Shown here: positions 34,951 through 43,096 of the stretch, one piece after another
Numbering within the stretch: the stretch's first letter is position 1
Layout of the letters: each line of letters starts with the position of its first letter
Assembly: GCF_000425565.1 (NCBI RefSeq)
Contig: NZ_AUDR01000001.1
Coordinates: forward strand, 1-43,487
Length of the DNA: 43,487 bases
From: Tepidiphilus margaritifer DSM 15129
GTDB taxonomy: Bacteria; Pseudomonadota; Gammaproteobacteria; Burkholderiales; Rhodocyclaceae
Reading direction: 5' to 3'
The notes under the pieces: generated by a model
Database searches by the model: none
Seen by the model: the letters and a program-made list of their open reading frames with translations, nothing else
Told to the model about the DNA's origin: nothing
Translations under genes and position numbers: made by a program

Positions 34951-35816
34951 CGCGGTTTCCCCTTTTGCTGATAGATTTTCCCCATGGACTGGGTGATGCG
35001 ATCTAGGACGATGGCGAGGATGACCACGGCAAGCCCGCCGACGAATCCTTTGCCGACGTCGAGCTGGGTGATGCCCTCGAGCACTACGTTGCCCAGCCCT
35101 CCGGCGCCGATCATGGCGGCGATCACGACCATGGAGAGGCCGAGCATGATGGATTGATTGACACCTGCCATGATGGCAGGAAGGGCGACGGGAACCTGAA
35201 CCTTGGTGAGCAGCTGCCACCACGTGGCCCCGAAAGCCAGTGCGGCTTCGACTAATTCACGAGGCACTTGCCGAATACCCAAGCTGGTTAGGCGAATGAG
35301 GGGTGGGAGGGCGAAAATGGTGGTCGAGATCACACCAGGCACCAGGCCGAGCCCGAAGAAGATCACCGCGGGCACGAGGTAGACGAAGGCGGGCATCGTT
35401 TGCATCACGTCGAGCACCGGGCGCAGAATGCGCTCCACCATGGCGCTTTTGGCGGAGGCGATGCCCAAGGGGATGCCCACGAGCAGCACCAAGGCTTCGC
35501 TGGCGAGTACGAGTGAAAGCGTCGTGATGAGATCGTCCCACAAGCGCAGGTTCCATACCAAGCCCAGACCGACCAGGGTAAAAAGCCCCAACCCCCAGCC
35601 GCCAGGGCGTCGCCATCCCGCGGCGAGCACGGCGAGCAGAGAAAGGAGAACGATGAACCACGGCGCAGGAATGGCGTGCAGGCCGCTTTTCAAGGCATCG
35701 ATCAACTCGTAGATCACGAAACTGATCGAGTCGAAGGCTGTGGCGTATTCGCGGGTGAGCCGGTCGATACCATCGCTCACCCACTCACCCAGCGGGATGG
35801 GGGCGAATTCCTTCAT
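34947..35816 (-). CDS. proW: Glycine betaine/proline ABC transporter permease
   Basis: 289 residues with about seven helices and a BPD-type permease domain. The EAA loop is in VEAALAFGATWWQLLTKVQVP, and IGAGGLGNVVLEGI is strongly conserved in ProW/OpuAB. It forms the membrane channel with ProV. ATG 35816 shares ATGA with proV; its stop overlaps the binding-protein start. Confidence 0.93.
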   Translation of the reverse strand: MKEFAPIPLGEWVSDGIDRLTREYATAFDSISFVIYELIDALKSGLHAIPAPWFIVLLSLLAVLAAGWRRPGGWGLGLFTLVGLGLVWNLRLWDDLITTLSLVLASEALVLLVGIPLGIASAKSAMVERILRPVLDVMQTMPAFVYLVPAVIFFGLGLVPGVISTTIFALPPLIRLTSLGIRQVPRELVEAALAFGATWWQLLTKVQVPVALPAIMAGVNQSIMLGLSMVVIAAMIGAGGLGNVVLEGITQLDVGKGFVGGLAVVILAIVLDRITQSMGKIYQQKGKPR

Positions 35817-37174
35817 GATTTGTCCTCGCGTTCCACAGGTACTTGCGACTCCTCGGACGAGGGGTTCCGTTCGGATGCGGGGGGCGTTGGCGGCGCGCAG
35901 GCCGGCTGCTCGGCGGTTTGCTCCCCCGTCGCGGCAGTGGATTCGTCCGTCTCTCCCTGTTGTGCCAAGGCTGCCAGCAAGGTGGTTTTGTCGATGACGC
36001 CGATGGCCCGTCCCTTGGTATCGCACACGACCATCGGAGAGCCTTCGACGTTGGATCGCCGAATGAGCTCCGACAAGGGCTCCTCGGGAGTGGCACAGGG
36101 AAGGGGGCGCAAGGCAGAGCGTTCGAGGCGTGTTTGGTCTCGCATCTCGATTACTTGCCGTAATTCGACGTAACCCAAGGGATGGCGCTGATTGTCGAGC
36201 ACGATCAGGCCGCTGAAACCGCTATGCTGCATTTTGCGCAACAAGGCCCGGGGCGAATCACGCAAATGGGCGAAAGTGTGCAACGGCAGCATGACGTCGG
36301 CGGCGGTGAGCACCTTGGTTCGGTCGGCGCCCCGCACGAAGGCGCTCACGTAGTCGTCGGCGGGTGCAGCGAGGATTTCTTGCGGGGTGCCTACCTGCAC
36401 CAAGCGCCCATCGCGCAGGATGGCGATGCGCGTGCCGATCTTGATCGCCTCGTCCAGGTCGTGCGATACGAACACCACCGTCGTGCCCATGCGCTCCTGG
36501 ATCGCGATGAGGTCGTCTTGTAGTTGTCCGCGAATGAGCGGATCGAGCGCGCTGAAAGCTTCGTCCATCAAAAGGATTTGCGGATCGACCGCCAGTGCTC
36601 GTGCGAGCCCGACACGCTGTTGCATGCCGCCAGAGAGCTCGTCGGGATATTTGTGCTCGTAGCCGCTCAATCCCACCGTCTCGATGGCCTGCTGTGCCCG
36701 TTCTCTCCGTGCCTGGCGGGCCACGCCGTGCAATTCGAGACCGAATTCGACGTTGCTGAGCACATTGCGGTGCGGCAGCAGGGCGAAGCTCTGGAATACC
36801 ATGCCAAAAGCGTTGCGACGCAGGCGACGCAGCTCACGGGCCCTCATGGCCGTGATGTCTTCTTCGCCGATGAAGACTTTGCCGGTGGTCGGCTCATGCA
36901 GGCGATTGATGAGGCGCAACAGCGTGGACTTGCCGCAGCCCGATAGCCCCATGATGACGAAAATCTCTCCTTCGGCGATTTCCAGAGAGATGTCGTAGAC
37001 CCCCACCACGACTCCGGTGCGCTCCTGTACCGTTTTCTTGTCCAACCCTTGGGCCAGTAAATCGAGCGCCTGATCGGCATGTCGCCCGAAGATCTTGCTG
37101 ACTTTTTCCAGGCGAATCTTGGGTGCGAGCGCTTGGTGGGAGGAATCGGTCGGCATCGGTGCTTCGGAGCTCAT
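35813..37174 (-). CDS. proV: Glycine betaine/proline ABC transporter ATP-binding protein with CBS pair
   Basis: 453 residues. The ABC ATPase has Walker A GLSGCGKST (residues 76-84), signature LSGGMQQR (near 180) and Walker B LLMDEAFSALD (near 200). A C-terminal CBS pair (about 285-405) follows, as in ProV/OpuA proteins where CBS domains sense ionic strength. The last ~47 residues after the CBS pair are acidic and Pro/Ser/Thr-rich, which is unusual. ATP hydrolysis drives uptake of glycine betaine or related osmolytes. Its start forms ATGA with the osmC-like stop. Confidence 0.93.
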   Translation of the reverse strand: MSSEAPMPTDSSHQALAPKIRLEKVSKIFGRHADQALDLLAQGLDKKTVQERTGVVVGVYDISLEIAEGEIFVIMGLSGCGKSTLLRLINRLHEPTTGKVFIGEEDITAMRARELRRLRRNAFGMVFQSFALLPHRNVLSNVEFGLELHGVARQARRERAQQAIETVGLSGYEHKYPDELSGGMQQRVGLARALAVDPQILLMDEAFSALDPLIRGQLQDDLIAIQERMGTTVVFVSHDLDEAIKIGTRIAILRDGRLVQVGTPQEILAAPADDYVSAFVRGADRTKVLTAADVMLPLHTFAHLRDSPRALLRKMQHSGFSGLIVLDNQRHPLGYVELRQVIEMRDQTRLERSALRPLPCATPEEPLSELIRRSNVEGSPMVVCDTKGRAIGVIDKTTLLAALAQQGETDESTAATGEQTAEQPACAPPTPPASERNPSSEESQVPVEREDKS

Positions 37175-37620
37175 TTCAACTGCAACCCTTCGCCATCGAA
37201 GACGCTGAGCATCACCGGGATGCCGGCGGCCACGCTCTGGCCGACGACGCAGAATTCCTCGAATTGTCCCAGGATGCGGTCCAGATGCTGCAGGGTGGCG
37301 GCGGGGGCGCCGATTTCGAGGCGCACGTCGATGCGGCGCACGCGTAAACGGCCCGCCTCGTTGCGTCCCAGCTCGGCACTCGCCTCGGCACGCACTCCTT
37401 TCGGGTCGTTCTTGAACTTCGTCAGGGCGAAATAGAGGCTGGAGGCCATGCAGTTGCCCACGGCCGAGAGCAGCAGCTGGGTGGGTGTGGGCCCCGTGCC
37501 CTTGCCTAGCGGCGGCGGCTCGTCGGTGAGGAGCACCGGCATATCTTTGCCAAAACGCACTTCGAACTGGAACCCTTCGATCTGGCGCAGGCTGACACTG
37601 GGCGGGTTTTTTTCTTCCAT
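37171..37620 (-). CDS. OsmC-family peroxide-reducing protein
   Basis: 149 residues with the OsmC/Ohr fold. Both redox cysteines are present: Cys57 in GNCMASSLYFAL and Cys124 in EEFCVVGQSV. OsmC-type proteins detoxify organic hydroperoxides and are often induced by osmotic stress. It is encoded immediately upstream of the glycine-betaine transporter and its stop overlaps the proV start by ATGA, so it is the first gene of that operon. ATG 37620 is preceded by GGAAGGAG. Confidence 0.88.
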   Translation of the reverse strand: MEEKNPPSVSLRQIEGFQFEVRFGKDMPVLLTDEPPPLGKGTGPTPTQLLLSAVGNCMASSLYFALTKFKNDPKGVRAEASAELGRNEAGRLRVRRIDVRLEIGAPAATLQHLDRILGQFEEFCVVGQSVAAGIPVMLSVFDGEGLQLK

Positions 37621-37784
37621 GATCGCTCCTTCCGATGAATGGGCGAAGTCAATGGTAGCACCGACGGGCGTCAGAGCCGGGGAATCAATCTGCTGCGCGG
37701 TGCTCGCTTCGCGTTCGTCTACGCAGAAAGGCCCAGTCACTGCATTTCGTGCGCCTCGCTATTGCTCCGCTCGCGACGATTACC

Positions 37785-38396
37785 TCACGAGCGCTCCGTT
37801 TTTCCGGTATTCCCTTCCGGCATCAACCCGGCCCAGACGAGGATCTCGTCGAGATAGTCGTTCCAGCGGGTGAAACTGTGATCGCCCCCTTCGAGCACCG
37901 TCTGCTTCGCGCCTTGATAGAAGGCGATGGTCTGGCGGTGATCGAGCAGTTCGTCGCCCAGCTCCACCATCAGCCAGATCCGCTCGGGATGTTCCAGGCG
38001 GTCGCGCTCCAGCGCACTCAGCTGCGCCACGTGTTCGGGCGTCCACTCGAAGGGCTCACCGGTGTAGAGGTTGGTGAGCCGGCCCACGTAGGCGGACAGC
38101 CCCCGCGACGGATGGACGACCGGATTGACCGCCACCGCCCGCACGCCCAGTTCCTCGGCGAGTCGGGTGGCGTAGAAACCGCCCAAGGAGCTCCCCACCA
38201 CCGTCGGCAGCCGTCCCGCCTGCTCGGCGAGCCGTGCCACTTCCTCGCGCAACATGGCCATCGCCTCGGCCGGGGCGATCGGCAGCTGGGGGCAGCGGAA
38301 CGCATCGGCAAGCCCTCTGGCCGTCATGTGCGCGGCGAGCGCGCGCGCCTTCACCGACTGGGGCGAGGAGCGGAAACCGTGTAGATAAAGAATCAT
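37785..38396 (-). CDS. YqiA/UPF0227-type alpha/beta-hydrolase esterase
   Basis: 203 residues of a compact alpha/beta-hydrolase. MILYLHGFRSSP at the N-terminus (HGF), nucleophile elbow GSSLGGFYA (Ser in about the 70s) and terminal GGDHSF (catalytic His) are visible. YqiA proteins hydrolyse short-chain acyl esters; the natural substrate is unknown. Overlaps the PAP2 gene by ATGA, implying co-translation. Confidence 0.85.
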   Translation of the reverse strand: MILYLHGFRSSPQSVKARALAAHMTARGLADAFRCPQLPIAPAEAMAMLREEVARLAEQAGRLPTVVGSSLGGFYATRLAEELGVRAVAVNPVVHPSRGLSAYVGRLTNLYTGEPFEWTPEHVAQLSALERDRLEHPERIWLMVELGDELLDHRQTIAFYQGAKQTVLEGGDHSFTRWNDYLDEILVWAGLMPEGNTGKTERS

Positions 38397-39193
38397 GGCG
38401 CAACTCCTTGGTCTTGCGCAACCACCGGCGCATAACGCGCCAGGTTGGTCTTGTGATGCAGGCCGACGTGCACCGCGCCCACGACGACGAAGATCGCCAC
38501 GGCGGTACGGGCGAGCCGGGCGGAAGGGATCACCTCGCGGCCGTAAAAGGCGTGGAGTAGCGCCACGAACGTGACCCAAAAGAGCCCGAAGGCGAAGCCG
38601 GCGAGCACGTCGGAGCACCAATGCGCGCCGAGATAGAGTCGGGAGAAATCGATGAGTGCGAGCAGCAGCACGGTGAGTGCGATCGTTGCCGCCCGTAAGC
38701 GGGTGCCGGCATGGCGGCAGATGAACCAGGCGAGCAGGCCATAGACGACCACTCCCATGAGCGCGTGGCCACTGGGGAAGGAATACTGCTCGACGCCGCT
38801 GAAGAAAGCCCCGGGACGCGGCCGGTGCAGGACGAACTTGAGCGCTGCCGTGGCGAACTCGGCCCCGCCGACTGCCAGCAGCCAACAGGCCGCACTGCGC
38901 CATAGGCGATGCGCCGCCAGCCAGGCGAGTACCAGCGCCGCCACCGGCAGGATCATGCCCTGATCGCCGAACTCGGTGAAGAACACCATCACGCCGTCGC
39001 GCCCCGGCGAGCGCCAGCCTTGCAGGGTGCGGAACACCGCCTCGTCCATGGCGGGAGGCGCGCCGAAGGCCAGTTTGCCCAGCAGGCCGAGAAAGATCAG
39101 CGCCGCGACGACGGCGAGCCCAAGCGCCGGCCGCGGTGCCTCTTCACGTAGCCAAACTCCAAATTCCTTGACTCGACAGGTTCCCGTTCGCAT
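38393..39193 (-). CDS. PAP2-superfamily membrane phosphatase
   Basis: 266 residues with about six helices. The three phosphatase motifs are KFVLHRPRP, FPSGHAL and SRLYLGAHWCSD, with catalytic His in the last two. Such enzymes remove phosphate from lipid phosphates or undecaprenyl diphosphate at the membrane. ATG 39193 follows AAAGGGCGA; a GTG at 39211 would add six residues. The substrate is not decidable from sequence, but the envelope-rich neighbourhood makes Und-PP or a phosphatidyl substrate reasonable. Confidence 0.88.
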   Translation of the reverse strand: MRTGTCRVKEFGVWLREEAPRPALGLAVVAALIFLGLLGKLAFGAPPAMDEAVFRTLQGWRSPGRDGVMVFFTEFGDQGMILPVAALVLAWLAAHRLWRSAACWLLAVGGAEFATAALKFVLHRPRPGAFFSGVEQYSFPSGHALMGVVVYGLLAWFICRHAGTRLRAATIALTVLLLALIDFSRLYLGAHWCSDVLAGFAFGLFWVTFVALLHAFYGREVIPSARLARTAVAIFVVVGAVHVGLHHKTNLARYAPVVAQDQGVAP

Positions 39194-39290
39194 CGATGCT
39201 CGCCCTTTCACCTTGGACCGGATTCGGCCGGATGGGGCGATTGTAAACGCGACGCCGATTCCCCCGAAGTGGGAGTCACTTTCCGTGCAG

Positions 39291-40184
39291 TCAGCGGTCC
39301 GACGGAGCGGAAAGACCCGCCTCCATCGCCGCGATGCGGGTGAGCGCCGCCCAGTCGAGCGCCTCGCCGCCTTGGGCCATCAGGGCGAGGAAGCGGTCGC
39401 GCACGAGGCTCGCGAGCGGCATGGGCGCCGCGGCGCGTTCAGCCGAAGCGAGCACGAAGCGCACGTCCTTCAGCCCCAGCTTGGCTGCGAAGCCGGCGGG
39501 GGAGAAGCGTTCCTCGGCCACGATACGGCCGTAATTTTCATAGACCGGCGAGCGAAAGAGCCCATTGATGATTTCGAGGAACTGCAGCGGTTCGATGCCG
39601 GATTTGCGCATCAGGGCATAGGATTCGCCCAGCGCTTCGAGGAGCGCCATGATCATGAAGTTGCCCGCGAGCTTGACGACGTTGGCCAGTTGCGGTTGCG
39701 TGCCGACGACATGTACCGCCTCGCCGATCGCCTCGAAGATCGGGCGACAGCGTTCGACGAACTGCGGTGCGCCCGCCACGACCACGCGCAGCTTGCCCGC
39801 CGCGGCCGCCTCGGGCCGGCCAAACACGGGAGCGGAAACGAAACCGTGCCCGGCACGGGCGTGTTCCTCGGCCAGCCGCACGACGAAGACCTCGCTCAGG
39901 GTGCTCGACGAGACATGGATCGCGCCGGCAGGAAGCGCGGCGAAGGCGCCGTTCGCGCCGAAGAGCATGGTCTCCACCGCCGCGTCGTCGGCGAGCATCG
40001 TCACCAGGGCATCGACACCCTGAACCGCCTCCGCGGGGCTGGCTGCCGGCTTGGCGCCTTGTGCCACCAGAGGTTGCATCCGCTCCGGTGTGCGGTTGTA
40101 GACGACGAGCTCATGGCCGGCGCGCAGCAGGTTCTGTGCCATGCCGGAACCCATCCGGCCGAGACCGAGAAAAGCGATTTTCAT
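39291..40184 (-). CDS. NAD-binding beta-hydroxyacid dehydrogenase (HIBADH/tartronate-semialdehyde reductase type)
   Basis: 297 residues. Rossmann GLGRMGSGMAQNL at 7-19, the substrate-binding HVSSSTLSE region and the catalytic Lys in VVKLAGNFMIMA (near 170) identify the 3-hydroxyisobutyrate/6-phosphogluconate dehydrogenase-like superfamily. It reduces or oxidises a small beta-hydroxyacid with NAD(P). The exact substrate is unclear. It is the last ordinary chromosomal gene before the mobile element. Confidence 0.85.
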   Translation of the reverse strand: MKIAFLGLGRMGSGMAQNLLRAGHELVVYNRTPERMQPLVAQGAKPAASPAEAVQGVDALVTMLADDAAVETMLFGANGAFAALPAGAIHVSSSTLSEVFVVRLAEEHARAGHGFVSAPVFGRPEAAAAGKLRVVVAGAPQFVERCRPIFEAIGEAVHVVGTQPQLANVVKLAGNFMIMALLEALGESYALMRKSGIEPLQFLEIINGLFRSPVYENYGRIVAEERFSPAGFAAKLGLKDVRFVLASAERAAAPMPLASLVRDRFLALMAQGGEALDWAALTRIAAMEAGLSAPSDR

Positions 40185-40568
40185 GCCGTGGACCTCCTCA
40201 GGGATAACGGAATCATGATAGTGGAGATGAGGCGGCTTTGCGGGGAACGAAACGTATCGCGGCGGATGGGGGGAATGCTCGTGACCTAAGTACTAGTTTC
40301 CGTGTGCTGCGGAAGATGGCTTCCGCCTGTTCTTGCTGGGATTGTGCGAGTGAAAAGAAAGCTGCCGTAGAATTCGGTATGTCCCGCTACGATATGCGCG
40401 ATCGCCCTGCCCGCTTTTCGCTACTGTGCGGCCGAGCGGAATGCCATAATGTTGGACGAATTCTACTGTGAAACCAAGGAACTTGTCGTGCCTTGGAACG
40501 AGATAATTGGTGGAGCCGGGGTCCGCCATTCCCATGTAATGTGCAATTTCTCGTCGTTTCAAATAGTA

Positions 40569-40596
40569 TTGTAAATCAAAGAACTTAGGCTACAAT
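40569..40596 (+). promoter_or_regulatory. Integrase promoter
   Basis: TTGTAA (40569-40574) and TACAAT (40591-40596) are spaced by 16 bp and match the sigma-70 consensus at four and five of six positions. Transcription would start near 40603, giving a leader of about 55 nt to the integrase. Confidence 0.5.
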
Positions 40597-40630
40597 CCGC
40601 CTCATCGTGTTTCGCGATGCATCGTAAAAT

Positions 40631-40651
40631 GATAAGGCAAGCGATAAGGCA
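40631..40651 (+). repeat. Tandem 9-bp direct repeats before the integrase
   Basis: GATAAGGCA occurs at 40631-40639 and 40643-40651, one helical turn apart (12 bp start to start). The second copy merges with AAGGCAGG, the probable ribosome-binding site. They may be arm-type or regulator binding sites. A 10-bp palindrome CGATGCATCG lies just before (40615-40624). Confidence 0.45.
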
Positions 40652-40657
40652 GGATTT

Positions 40658-41908
40658 ATGCCAACGGTAATCAACCGGCTCACCCCCCGGACGCTGGCGA
40701 GGCTGCCGGACGGCTACCACGCCGACGGACGCAATCTCTACTTGCGGGTGCGCGGCGTATCGCGTTCCTGGGTGCTGCGCTACCGGTTCAATGGCAAGAT
40801 CAACGAGCTAACCCTTGGGCCGGCTGACGTGCTGGCGCTGGCCGATGCACGGCAGAAGCGCGACGAGCTTTTGCGGGTGCTCAAGCTTGAGAAACGCGAC
40901 CCGGCCGAGACGCTGCGCGTGAAGCGTCATGTCGCGCTCACCTTTGCCGAATGCGCCGGCCGGCTCATCGAGGCCAAGCGCGCCGAATGGACGAACGCCA
41001 AGCACGTGCAGCAATGGGAAAACACCCTTGCGCAGTTCGCCTTCCCCGTCATCGGGCATCTTCGCCCTGCCGAGGTCGAGACGCGCCACGTGCTCGCCAT
41101 CCTCGAGCCGATATGGACGACGAAGACCGAGACGGCATCGCGCCTACAGCAACGCATCGCGGCCGTGCTCGATTGGGCGGCGGCTCACGGACTGCGCAGC
41201 GGCGAAAACCCGGCGCGGTGGAAAGGTCATCTCGACAAGCTGCTACCGGCCCCGTCCAAGGTGGTCGAAGGCGAAAACATGCCCGCGCTCGACTACGCCG
41301 AGGCCGCCGACTTCTGGCGGGTGCTCGACGCCAAGACGAGCATGGCCGCCCGGGCGCTCGCGCTGCTCATCCTCACGGCCGTTCGCCCCCTCAACGTGCG
41401 CTTTGCCCAATGGCAAGAGTTTGACTTCGAGGCGCGCGTCTGGCGCATCCCCGGTGCCAGCGACTACGGGCAACGAATGAAGACCAAGCGCCCCCACGCC
41501 GTGCCCCTGTCGGCGGCCGCGCTCGAGCTGCTGCACGCCCTGCCACGCTTTACCGCTTGCCCTTGGGTGTTCCCGTCGCGCGGCGGCAAGCCCTTGTCGG
41601 ACATGGCGCTCACCAAACTATTGCGCGACCTGCACGAGGCCAAACACGCAGCCGACGGCGTGGGTTGGATCGACCGGCGCCAGGGTGGGCGCGTCATCGT
41701 GGCCCACGGCTTTCGCGCCACCTTTCGCACCTGGGGCGAAAACGAGACCCACTACCCCCGCGCACTGCTCGAAGACGCGCTCGCGCATGACTTCAAGGGT
41801 GAGGTCGAAGCCGTCTATGCCCGCGGCGACCTTGTCGAGAAGCGGCGGCCGCTGATGGAGCAATGGGCAAGGTTCGTCACTACAGGAGCAAACGACGATG
41901 GTCGATGA
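40658..41908 (+). CDS. Tyrosine site-specific integrase of an integrated element
   Basis: 416 residues. An N-terminal DUF4102-like arm-binding domain (about 1-95), a core-binding domain (about 95-205) and a catalytic domain (about 205-410) are seen. Catalytic residues Arg243 (AVRPLNV), Lys275, His350 and Arg353 (AHGFRATF), His377 and nucleophile Tyr387 (VEAVYARGD) are all present, so the enzyme looks active. It should insert and excise the element at its attachment site. Its direction points into the element. The P4-type domain layout fits integrases of satellites and genomic islands. Confidence 0.95.
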   Translation: MPTVINRLTPRTLARLPDGYHADGRNLYLRVRGVSRSWVLRYRFNGKINELTLGPADVLALADARQKRDELLRVLKLEKRDPAETLRVKRHVALTFAECAGRLIEAKRAEWTNAKHVQQWENTLAQFAFPVIGHLRPAEVETRHVLAILEPIWTTKTETASRLQQRIAAVLDWAAAHGLRSGENPARWKGHLDKLLPAPSKVVEGENMPALDYAEAADFWRVLDAKTSMAARALALLILTAVRPLNVRFAQWQEFDFEARVWRIPGASDYGQRMKTKRPHAVPLSAAALELLHALPRFTACPWVFPSRGGKPLSDMALTKLLRDLHEAKHAADGVGWIDRRQGGRVIVAHGFRATFRTWGENETHYPRALLEDALAHDFKGEVEAVYARGDLVEKRRPLMEQWARFVTTGANDDGR

Positions 41909-42656
41909 CTTGAAACGGTGGCGCAACATCCCCGACGACTTCGTTTTGCCGGTGCCCGAGGTGGCGCGCATCTTGGACGTGTCGGAAGAGGCGATCTATG
42001 CGGGCGTGCTGAGCGGGTTTTATGTGCTGCTGGCGCCGAATGATCGGGAGATGACCGTTTTTTGCATAGACTTAAAAGGTGCCCCGTTCTTATGCGACCC
42101 CGTGGACGTACTGCAAGCACGCGGGCATTGGGTGAATCGCGGCATTGAACTTGAAAACGACTACGAGACCGGGGCAGGGGTATGGCCCCCGTGGTCGGAC
42201 GTCGGGCGTCATGAACTGTTGCAATGGTTGCGCGATGGCACCGTCGCGGCCGAGTTCTTGGCTTACGATGATGTAATAAGCCGTGTCAACGGCCATTCCC
42301 CAATGAAAAAGATGCTGTCGCCAAAAGATGACGATTCCCCGCCGCGCAAGCCCCCATTCCTTGGCGTCTCTGGCGCTCTTCTCAAGCGATTCCTCAACGA
42401 AGGATTCCCCCCGCCTGCCGATTCCCCCAGAGTGCAGGAAATTGAACCGCCCCCGCGGGAAGATGTCCGCGAGACGATGCGCGCCATCGTCGCCGGACTG
42501 CTCGAAGAGGCGGGCGCGGCGTTTCTGATCGAGCGCCCTACCGAGGCCGAAGTGTCCAAGGCATCGGCCTTGCTCGAGGCCATCGGGCAGCACCGCGGGA
42601 AGACCATCGCCCCCAAGACGCTATCGCGCTACCTGAGGAATTGGCTACGCGCCTAG
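41898..42656 (+). CDS. Hypothetical protein of the mobile element
   Basis: 252 residues, not recognised. The N-terminus VPEVARILDVSEEAIYAGVLSG (within about 19-40) resembles an excisionase-like or MerR/AlpA-like helix-turn-helix start. The middle is acidic and proline-rich with a PPPADSP/PPPRED stretch. The C-terminal third (ERPTEAEVSKASALLEAIGQ, then KTLSRYLRNWLRA) looks like a second helical DNA-binding or oligomerisation unit. It overlaps the integrase 3' end by 11 bp, which suggests co-translation and a role in integration control or element regulation, but no function is shown. Confidence 0.75.
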   Translation: MVDDLKRWRNIPDDFVLPVPEVARILDVSEEAIYAGVLSGFYVLLAPNDREMTVFCIDLKGAPFLCDPVDVLQARGHWVNRGIELENDYETGAGVWPPWSDVGRHELLQWLRDGTVAAEFLAYDDVISRVNGHSPMKKMLSPKDDDSPPRKPPFLGVSGALLKRFLNEGFPPPADSPRVQEIEPPPREDVRETMRAIVAGLLEEAGAAFLIERPTEAEVSKASALLEAIGQHRGKTIAPKTLSRYLRNWLRA

Positions 42657-42676
42657 GATTGATCACGTTTGAAACC

Positions 42677-42706
42677 GGACATGTCCAAGCGGCGGCGGAC
42701 ATGTCC
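42677..42706. promoter_or_regulatory. Two identical 10-bp palindromes upstream of alpA
   Basis: GGACATGTCC is self-complementary and occurs at 42677-42686 and 42697-42706, exactly 20 bp apart. The match extends to CGGACATGTCCA in both. Placement 62-92 bp before the AlpA start and spacing of two helical turns suggest paired operators for a dimeric regulator. A possible -35 (TTGGTG, 42721-42726) follows. Confidence 0.55.
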
Positions 42707-42768
42707 AGAAAACCCGGCTCTTGGTGAAATATCTTTGGTGTCGCATTCATTCCTTATGGAGCGGCACC

Positions 42769-42981
42769 ATGCAACGTGTTTTGTCTCAATCCGAAGTCTG
42801 CAAGCTCATCGGGCGTTCGCGTGTGTGGGTTTATCGCCACGCGCGCAATGGCACTTTCCCCGCGCCCCGCATGGCCGGTTCCCGGCTCTTCTGGCTGGCC
42901 GAAGAAGTCGAAGAATGGCTGCGCACGGCCCCCGTGCCTACCTGGGCGGCGCCGGTGCAGGAGGGCGCGCGCCATGAGTGA
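42769..42981 (+). CDS. AlpA-family DNA-binding regulator
   Basis: 70 residues with one winged helix: LSQSEVCKLIGRSRVWVYRHARNG and then FPAPRMAGSRLFWLAEEVEEWL, split over residues 4-50, fit the AlpA/Phage_AlpA family. AlpA-like proteins activate excision or integrase and primase genes in P4-type elements. ATG 42769 has GGAG upstream; an earlier in-frame start at 42721 lacks similarity. The stop overlaps the next small ORF by eight bases. Confidence 0.88.
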   Translation: MQRVLSQSEVCKLIGRSRVWVYRHARNGTFPAPRMAGSRLFWLAEEVEEWLRTAPVPTWAAPVQEGARHE

Positions 42982-43096
42982 AAAAATCGAGGCCGTCGCG
43001 GGCGGGCAACCCGAGACGGCCGAAAACGAATGCGCGGTTTTCGATTCTAGCACGGACGCCGGGCAGGCTCGCCGGGCAGGAGGCGCGGCATGGTAG
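42974..43096 (+). CDS. 40-aa overlapping small ORF
   Basis: ATG 42974 begins inside the end of alpA, and the frame ends at TAG 43094-43096, overlapping the primase start by seven bases. The peptide is Ala/Gly/Glu-rich without a recognised domain. Its role may only be translational coupling between alpA and the primase; its existence as a protein is uncertain. Confidence 0.4.
   Translation: MSEKIEAVAGGQPETAENECAVFDSSTDAGQARRAGGAAW

Larger units (their letters stand above)
40185..40657. other. Chromosome/mobile element boundary region
   Basis: 473 bp without a convincing gene. The stretch looks less GC-rich than the flanks. It contains the integrase promoter and its direct repeats near the right end. 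A minus-strand TTG-started frame of 89 codons (40293-40562) is present but not supported. The left attachment site must lie here, but no tRNA gene is recognisable. Confidence 0.5.

Noticed and set aside
37700-37760. GGGCCTTTCTGCG on the minus strand, resembling a known phage terminator tail
   Set aside because: No matching GC-rich stem precedes it, so it is likely coincidental.
40500-40560. GGTGGAGCCGGGGTCCGCC as a tRNA 3' end/attachment site
   Set aside because: No T-loop (GTTCGAATC) or cloverleaf can be folded around it.
40293-40562. 89-codon minus-strand frame in the element boundary
   Set aside because: TTG start, no ribosome-binding site and no recognised motif; could be a degenerate gene but not supported.
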